NCBI GenBank assembly: GCA_035624425.1 | Contig: DASPRN010000114.1 | Coordinates: 1 to 9,519 of the forward strand | Source: AC-32 sp035624425 | GTDB taxonomy: Bacteria > Actinomycetota > Thermoleophilia > Gaiellales > Gaiellaceae | Reading direction: 5' to 3' | Length of the DNA: 9,519 nucleotides | In this document: positions 6,350 to 9,519 of the stretch, piece after piece | How the letters are laid out: each line of letters begins with the position of its first letter | Numbering within the stretch: the first letter of the stretch is position 1 | The notes under the pieces: model-generated | What the model saw: the letters and a program-made list of their open reading frames with translations, nothing else | Told to the model about the DNA's origin: nothing | Database searches by the model: none | Program-made: the position numbers and the translations under genes

Positions 6350-6652
6350 CTAGTAGCCGCCCCCCATGCCGCCGCCGGCCTTGACGGCCGACTTGAGCGT
6401 GCTGCCGGCGGAGAACTTCGGCACGGTGGCCGCCGGGATCGTCACCTTCTGGGACGGGTTGCGCGGGTTGACGCCCTGGCGCTCCTTCCGGTGCTGGGTC
6501 GAGAACTTCCCGAAGCCTGTGAAGTTGATCTCTCCACCCTGGGTCAGAATCTCTTGGATCGAGTCGAGCACGGCGTCGACCGCCTCGGCCGCGTCCTTCC
6601 TCGAGCCTCCGGTCTTCGACGCCACGCGGTCCACGAACTCTTGCTTCGTCAC
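6350..6652 (-). CDS. hup: HU/IHF-family DNA-binding protein
   Basis: A 100-aa nucleoid-associated protein of the HU/IHF fold that binds and bends DNA as a dimer. Residues 1-45 form the helical dimerisation part (MTKQEFVDRVASKTGGS, then an Ala/Asp-rich helix). The family signature is GFGKFSTQHRKERQGVNPR at residues 46-64, with the DNA-intercalating-type Asn65-Pro66 at the arm. The closing segment VPKFSAGSTLKSAV spans 77-90. A short tail GGGMGGGY follows; it differs from the long Lys/Ala-rich tails of mycobacterial and streptomycete HU proteins. The GTG start at 6652 is fixed by a strong Shine-Dalgarno AGGAG at 6658-6662, spaced 5 nt. It sits 66 bp after pyrE with its own probable promoter and 156 bp before pyrF, so it is likely transcribed at a higher level than its neighbours. 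Confidence 0.95.
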   Translation of the reverse strand: MTKQEFVDRVASKTGGSRKDAAEAVDAVLDSIQEILTQGGEINFTGFGKFSTQHRKERQGVNPRNPSQKVTIPAATVPKFSAGSTLKSAVKAGGGMGGGY

Positions 6653-6693
6653 GTTCGCTCCTCTCTTCCCAGTTGTCGTTCCACCAGCGAAAG

Positions 6694-6722
6694 ACCCTAA
6701 CAGGTGAGCGCTTTCCGCTCAA
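6694..6722 (-). promoter_or_regulatory. Candidate sigma-A-type promoter of the HU gene
   Basis: On the minus strand, TTGAGC (6717-6722) is followed after exactly 17 nt by TAGGGT (6694-6699). The -35 keeps the TTGA core and the -10 fits TANNNT. The predicted start near 6687 gives a leader of about 34 nt containing the AGGAG ribosome-binding site. The -35 overlaps the pyrE stop codon. Confidence 0.55.
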
Positions 6723-7267
6723 CCATGCGGTTTTGCGGCGCTTTTAGGAGCGCCGGCGAGCTCGGAGGCGAGGAACAGCGGCCGCAGGCGCACTCCGGCT
6801 GCGGCGAGCGCCTCCGCTCCGCCCTCTTCCCGGTCTACCACGCAGACGGCGTTCCGCACCTCGAGGCCGACCTCGCGCAGGGCCTCGACCGCGCCGAGCA
6901 GGGCTCCGCCGGAGGTGACGACGTCCTCGATCAGGCAGACCAGCTCGCCCGGGTCGAAGGCGCCTTCGATGCGGTTGGCGGTGCCGTACTCCTTCGCCTC
7001 GTCCCTGATGATCACGAAGGGCAGGCCGGACGCAAGCGACGCTGCCGTCGCCAAAGCGACCGCGCCCAGGACGGGACAGGCGAGCCGAACCGCGTCGGGC
7101 TCGAGCTCCCGCGCCGCGGCTGCCAGCTCCTCGCCGAGGGAGCGCAGGACGTCCGGTTGCGTCTCGAAGCGGAACTTGTCGAGGTAGTAGCTCGAGCGGC
7201 GGCCGGAACGGAGGACGAAGTCGCCCTCGAGGTAGGCGTGCTCCCGCAGGGCGGCGGCGAGGTTCAC
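6719..7267 (-). CDS. pyrE: Orotate phosphoribosyltransferase
   Basis: Transfers the phosphoribosyl group of PRPP to orotate, giving OMP, the step before PyrF. The 182-aa protein has the type I phosphoribosyltransferase fold. An N-terminal region SGRRSSYYLDKF (residues 21-32) corresponds to the orotate-binding part, and the PRPP loop CLIEDVVTSGGALLGAVEAL is at 111-130. The mobile catalytic loop reads RDEAKEYG at 88-95. Against the E. coli-type RKEAKDHG, the conserved Lys after Arg is Asp89 and the His is Tyr94, while Lys92 is kept; Tyr at that place is, from memory, common in related enzymes. The GTG start at 7267 overlaps the stop of the preceding small gene by 4 nt (GTGA), a typical coupled start. 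Distant alternatives such as another PRPP-dependent transferase are less likely, given the orotate-type motifs and the nearby pyrF. Confidence 0.9.
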   Translation of the reverse strand: MNLAAALREHAYLEGDFVLRSGRRSSYYLDKFRFETQPDVLRSLGEELAAAARELEPDAVRLACPVLGAVALATAASLASGLPFVIIRDEAKEYGTANRIEGAFDPGELVCLIEDVVTSGGALLGAVEALREVGLEVRNAVCVVDREEGGAEALAAAGVRLRPLFLASELAGAPKSAAKPHG

Positions 7268-7473
7268 CCGCGGGCGGTCGCGAGCAGCCGGCGGGCCGAG
7301 GAGAGCAGGCGGTCGGCTCCGGGGGAGCCTGCGGAGAGCGTCACGAGCGAGCCGTCACCGAAGTAGAGCTCGACGCGCTCCCGCCGCCGCGCGGCGCGCC
7401 GGCCGAGGGCGATCGCGCCCGCCGCCGAGCCGGCCGCCACCACCAGGCCCGTGACGACGCTACGTCCCCGCAT
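7264..7473 (-). CDS. Small single-pass membrane protein, unknown function
   Basis: A 69-aa protein I cannot assign to a named family. Residues 1-4 are basic and residues 6-24 are a hydrophobic Val/Ala/Gly-rich helix. RRAARRRER (25-33) forms a strongly positive segment, predicting that the C-terminal part stays in the cytoplasm. That part (VELYFGDGSLVTLSAGSPGA) has the look of a short beta hairpin and is followed by a helix, DRLLSSARRLLATA. Its ATG at 7473 lies inside the end of the Roadblock gene (14-nt overlap) and its stop overlaps the pyrE start by 4 nt, so it is tightly coupled on both sides. That supports it as a real gene. A role together with the Roadblock protein is inferred from position only. 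Confidence 0.75.
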   Translation of the reverse strand: MRGRSVVTGLVVAAGSAAGAIALGRRAARRRERVELYFGDGSLVTLSAGSPGADRLLSSARRLLATARG

Positions 7474-7882
7474 CGTCCGCCTTCTTGCGCGTGCTTGTCT
7501 TCTTGGCCGGCGCGCGCCTCGCCCGCGGCTTGGCGGCGGCCTTGGGCTTCTCCTCCCCGGCGAGGGCGCGCAGGCAGCTCTTGAGGTCGTAGAAGACGAG
7601 CCCGGCGGTCGGCTCGGGCCCGGTCGTCGCCGTGATCACGCGATCGCCGTCGGCGACGAGGAAGACGACGCCGTCCCGAAGCGCGACGTCGAGCTGGACC
7701 AGCGACTCCCCCTGCTCCTCGGCCGCCCCGAGCAGCTCGAGCGCGGCGCCGGCCAGCCTCCCGGCGCGCTCGTCGTCGAGGGTCGAGGCGACGACAGCGC
7801 CTTCGCGGTCGAGGACGACGGCGGCCTCGATCTGGGTCGAGATCTCGGTCAGCTCCCTGAGCGCGTCCGGCGTCTGGGCCAT
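7460..7882 (-). CDS. Roadblock/LC7 domain protein with Lys/Arg-Ala-rich C-terminal tail
   Basis: A 140-aa protein. Residues 1-108 have the Roadblock/LC7 (MglB-like) pattern: an N-terminal helix (DALRELTEISTQIEA), a strand-turn-strand AAVVLDREGAVVAST, a long central helix and a strand pair GVVFLVADGDRVITATT. A closing helix follows, YDLKSCLRAL. Such domains dimerise and act as regulatory platforms for small Ras-like GTPases such as MglA; no GTPase gene is in the window. Residues 112-135 are a disordered tail with 11 Lys/Arg in 24 positions mixed with Ala and Pro, resembling histone H1 tails, which could bind nucleic acid or the membrane surface. The start ATG at 7882 is the first in frame after the divergent promoter region. 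It is the first gene of the probable Roadblock-small membrane protein-pyrE operon. The domain call is by pattern and is moderately sure. Confidence 0.75.
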   Translation of the reverse strand: MAQTPDALRELTEISTQIEAAVVLDREGAVVASTLDDERAGRLAGAALELLGAAEEQGESLVQLDVALRDGVVFLVADGDRVITATTGPEPTAGLVFYDLKSCLRALAGEEKPKAAAKPRARRAPAKKTSTRKKADDAGT

Positions 7883-7903
7883 CGGCCTGACGCTACCAAG
7901 TTG

Positions 7904-7911
7904 AAGATACT
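7904..7911. promoter_or_regulatory. AT-rich core of a divergent promoter region
   Basis: The 35-bp gap between the Roadblock and YihY start codons contains one AT-rich patch. On the minus strand it reads TATCTT (7904-7909, fits TANNNT), with a leader of about 15 nt to the Roadblock ATG. On the plus strand it reads GATACT (7906-7911), ending 6 nt before the YihY ATG. The two -10-like hexamers overlap, so the two genes would compete for polymerase. No clear -35 is visible on either side. Confidence 0.35.
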
Positions 7912-7917
7912 CCAGGC

Positions 7918-8733
7918 ATGCCGCTGCCCCAGCCGTTCCGGAAGTTCTTCGCCGACCGCGGGCCGCACCTGGCCGCGATGATCGCGTACTTTGCGCTCCT
8001 CTCCTTCGTGCCGCTGCTCTTTCTGACGGTCTCGCTGCTGGGCCTCGCCGGGCGCCCCGACGAATCGAGCTACCTGGTCACCGAGCTGAAGCGCGCATTC
8101 CCGAACAGCTCGGTCGCGAGCATCGTGCACACGGTCGACGCAGTCCGGAAGCACTCGACGGCGCTCGGAATCGTCGGCGCCGCCGCGCTGGTCTGGGCCT
8201 CACTCTCGCTGTTCAGCGTGCTCGAGTCGGCGATGAACATCGTGTACGGGCAGCCGAACCGCTCCTTCCTGCGCGGCAAGCTGCTCGCCGTCGGGCTGAT
8301 GCTCCTCTCGCTCGTGACGATGTTCCTCGGGCTGCTCGCCGGGTCGTTCGGATTCGACCTGCTCCAGCGCTACGCGGCCGGGTTCGCCGGCAACTCCTAC
8401 GTCGCTTACGGGCTCTCGGTCGCAGCCTCCTTTCTGGGCGTGTTCGCGTTCCTGGTGGCCGTCTACTACTTCCTGACCAACGTCGAGCACTCGCTGGTCG
8501 ACGTGCTGCCCGGCGCCGTGCTCGCGGCGGTCGCGCTGGAGGCGAGCTTCCAGGTCCTGCCGCTGTACGTGCGCTACTCGGACAACGTGATCGCGCTGAA
8601 GGCGTTCGGCGGGCCGGTGCTGCTGCTCGTGTGGCTCTACGTGATGGCGAACGTGATCGTCTTCGGCGCCGAGGTCAACTGGTGGCTAGCGGCCCGCAGG
8701 GCCCGCCCCGAGGAGGCCGCCGGCCTGGCCTGA
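7918..8733 (+). CDS. yihY: YihY/BrkB family inner-membrane protein
   Basis: A 271-aa integral membrane protein of the YihY/virulence factor BrkB family, once annotated as ribonuclease BN; its actual role is poorly defined. Hydrophobic segments at about residues 19-43, 82-104, 121-144, 163-187, 198-216 and 232-256 give six helices. Family features are the HLAAMIAYFALLSFVPLLF first helix, the GQPNRSF loop after helix 2, LTNVEHSLVDVLPGA before helix 5, and the terminal FGAEVNWW (residues 249-256). The ATG at 7918 has no Shine-Dalgarno and a -10-like GATACT 6 nt upstream, consistent with a leaderless message. It is the only plus-strand gene, divergent from the Roadblock gene. Its last 15 codons and stop overlap the end of rdgB on the other strand. 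Confidence 0.9.
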   Translation: MPLPQPFRKFFADRGPHLAAMIAYFALLSFVPLLFLTVSLLGLAGRPDESSYLVTELKRAFPNSSVASIVHTVDAVRKHSTALGIVGAAALVWASLSLFSVLESAMNIVYGQPNRSFLRGKLLAVGLMLLSLVTMFLGLLAGSFGFDLLQRYAAGFAGNSYVAYGLSVAASFLGVFAFLVAVYYFLTNVEHSLVDVLPGAVLAAVALEASFQVLPLYVRYSDNVIALKAFGGPVLLLVWLYVMANVIVFGAEVNWWLAARRARPEEAAGLA

Positions 8734-9261
8734 TAACGCGAAAGCTGCTCGGGCCCGGTGGGAGTTGTGCGACTTCCACTCGTTCCCGAGCTCTGCGACG
8801 GTCCGCTCTTCGCCGTCGGGGATGAAGACCGGGTCGTAGCCGAACCCCTCCGAGCCGCGCGGCCTCTCCGCGATCCGGCCCTCGAGCACGCCCGAGCCGC
8901 GCAGCTCCCCGCCGCCCGGCCCGAGCAGGACGAGCTCGCACACGTAGCGGGCGCCCCGCTCCTCGACGCCGCGCAGCTCGGCGAGCAGCCGCTCGATCGC
9001 CTCGCCGCCCTCCGCGCCGTAGCGGGCCGAGCGAATCCCCGGGGCGCCGCCGAGGGCGTCGACCTCGAGCCCCGAGTCCTCGCCGAGCACCCAGGCGTCC
9101 GGCCTGACCTCGTGGCCGTAGCGCGCCTTGACCCGCGCGTTCTCGAGGTAGCTGTCGCTCCCCTCCTCCGGATACCCGTCGGCGCCCAGCGGTTCCAGCG
9201 GCCGGCCTAGCAGCGCCGAGAGCTCGCGCAGCTTGTTGGCATTTCTAGACGCGAGAATCAA
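8686..9261 (-). CDS. rdgB: XTP/dITP pyrophosphatase (RdgB/HAM1 family)
   Basis: Hydrolyses non-canonical purine nucleoside triphosphates (XTP, ITP, dITP) to monophosphates, keeping deaminated bases out of DNA and RNA. The 191-aa length is normal. Motifs in order: ILASRNANKLRE (2-13, the S-x-N-x-x-K base- and phosphate-binding start), EEGSDSYLENARVKA (32-46) and GEDSGLEVDALGGAPGIRSARY (60-81, metal/catalytic Asp62). These are followed by GSEGFGYDPVFIPDG (136-150) and the substrate-closing KSHNSHRARA (163-172). The TTG start at 9261 overlaps the rph stop by 4 nt (TTGA), and no in-frame ATG gives the complete first motif, so TTG with translational coupling is preferred. The Gly/Ala tail after residue 176 is not a conserved part and is encoded in the region shared with YihY. 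The rph-rdgB pair is a common bacterial arrangement. Confidence 0.95.
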   Translation of the reverse strand: MILASRNANKLRELSALLGRPLEPLGADGYPEEGSDSYLENARVKARYGHEVRPDAWVLGEDSGLEVDALGGAPGIRSARYGAEGGEAIERLLAELRGVEERGARYVCELVLLGPGGGELRGSGVLEGRIAERPRGSEGFGYDPVFIPDGEERTVAELGNEWKSHNSHRARAAFALSGQAGGLLGAGPAGR

Positions 9262-9519
9262 GCAGCGTCGAGAGCCAGCTCCTGGGCCTCCCGGATCGTC
9301 GCGATCCCGGCGGCGCCGAGGTCGAGCACCTCGTCCAGCTGCTCCCGCGCGAACGGCGCCCGTTCGGCCGTCGCCTGCACCTCGACCAGCAGCCCTTCGC
9401 CGGTCATGACGACGTTCAGGTCGACCTCGGCGCCCGAGTCCTCCAAGTAGTCGAGGTCGAGCAGCAGCTCGCCGCCGACGATCCCGAGCGAGACGGCGGC
9501 GACCGAGTCGCGCAGGACG
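9258..9519 (-). CDS. rph: Ribonuclease PH, C-terminal part (5' end beyond window)
   Basis: The last 86 complete codons of a phosphorolytic 3'-5' exoribonuclease that trims tRNA 3' ends. The visible segment begins at DSVAAVSLGIVGG and continues with LLLDLDYLEDSGAEVDLNVVMT, then LVEVQATAERAPFAREQLDEVLDLG. These are the conserved C-terminal core of RNase PH, including the phosphate-site region and the E-D-S/D-x-N metal-type residues. The end LALDAA followed by TGA matches the usual short tail. The start and the N-terminal two thirds lie outside the window. It overlaps rdgB by 4 nt and is upstream in the same operon. Confidence 0.93.
   Translation of the reverse strand, partial: VLRDSVAAVSLGIVGGELLLDLDYLEDSGAEVDLNVVMTGEGLLVEVQATAERAPFAREQLDEVLDLGAAGIATIREAQELALDAA

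Noticed and set aside
6706..6720. Short inverted repeat (GAGCG / CGCTC) at the pyrE end considered as a terminator
   Set aside because: The 5-6 bp stem has no U-tract and lies within the HU promoter spacer; it is more likely incidental.
6204..6722. Minus-strand 172-codon frame over the HU gene
   Set aside because: It is out of frame with HU, highly Arg/Gly-rich, and starts and ends without family motifs.

Overview
The window is very GC-rich and densely packed, and it uses many GTG and TTG start codons. It carries an rph-rdgB pair, a GuaB3-type IMP dehydrogenase homologue, a mycobacterial/myxobacterial-type (subfamily 2) PyrF, a Roadblock/LC7 protein and a collagen-like secreted protein. Together these suggest a high-GC actinobacterium, plausibly class Thermoleophilia. 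That taxonomic call is inference from gene content and style; no marker here fixes it. Every gene except one lies on the minus strand, so the window is best read from right to left.

From the right end: the C-terminus of RNase PH (rph, cut by the window edge) overlaps by 4 nt the start of rdgB, the nucleotide-pool house-cleaning pyrophosphatase. rdgB runs tail to tail into the only plus-strand gene, a six-helix YihY/BrkB membrane protein, and the two coding regions overlap by 48 bp. YihY starts 35 bp from a divergent minus-strand series: a Roadblock/LC7 protein with a histone-H1-like basic tail, a 69-aa single-helix membrane protein, and pyrE (orotate phosphoribosyltransferase). These three overlap one another by 14 and 4 nt and look like a translationally coupled operon.

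Next comes an HU-family nucleoid protein with its own recognisable promoter and a strong Shine-Dalgarno, then pyrF (orotidine-5'-phosphate decarboxylase), so the last two steps of UMP synthesis flank the HU gene. Cell-envelope genes follow: a small membrane-anchored LysM protein and an S11-family D,D-carboxypeptidase. The carboxypeptidase overlaps a PfkB-family 1-phosphofructokinase-like kinase. A secreted protein comes next, combining a collagen-like Gly-X-Y stretch with seven Cys-containing repeats of about 50 residues that probably close into a seven-bladed propeller. The left end is GuaB3, complete except for its last few residues.

The longest non-coding gaps are the 156 bp between HU and pyrF and the 100 bp between pyrF and the LysM gene. 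They hold five compact hairpins, three and two respectively, with purine-rich loops on the transcribed strand. No tRNA, rRNA, CRISPR array, insertion sequence or phage gene was seen. Apart from the collagen/propeller protein, the Roadblock-small membrane protein pair and the hairpin clusters, this is ordinary chromosomal housekeeping sequence. I found no convincing evidence of a novel defence or mobile system.
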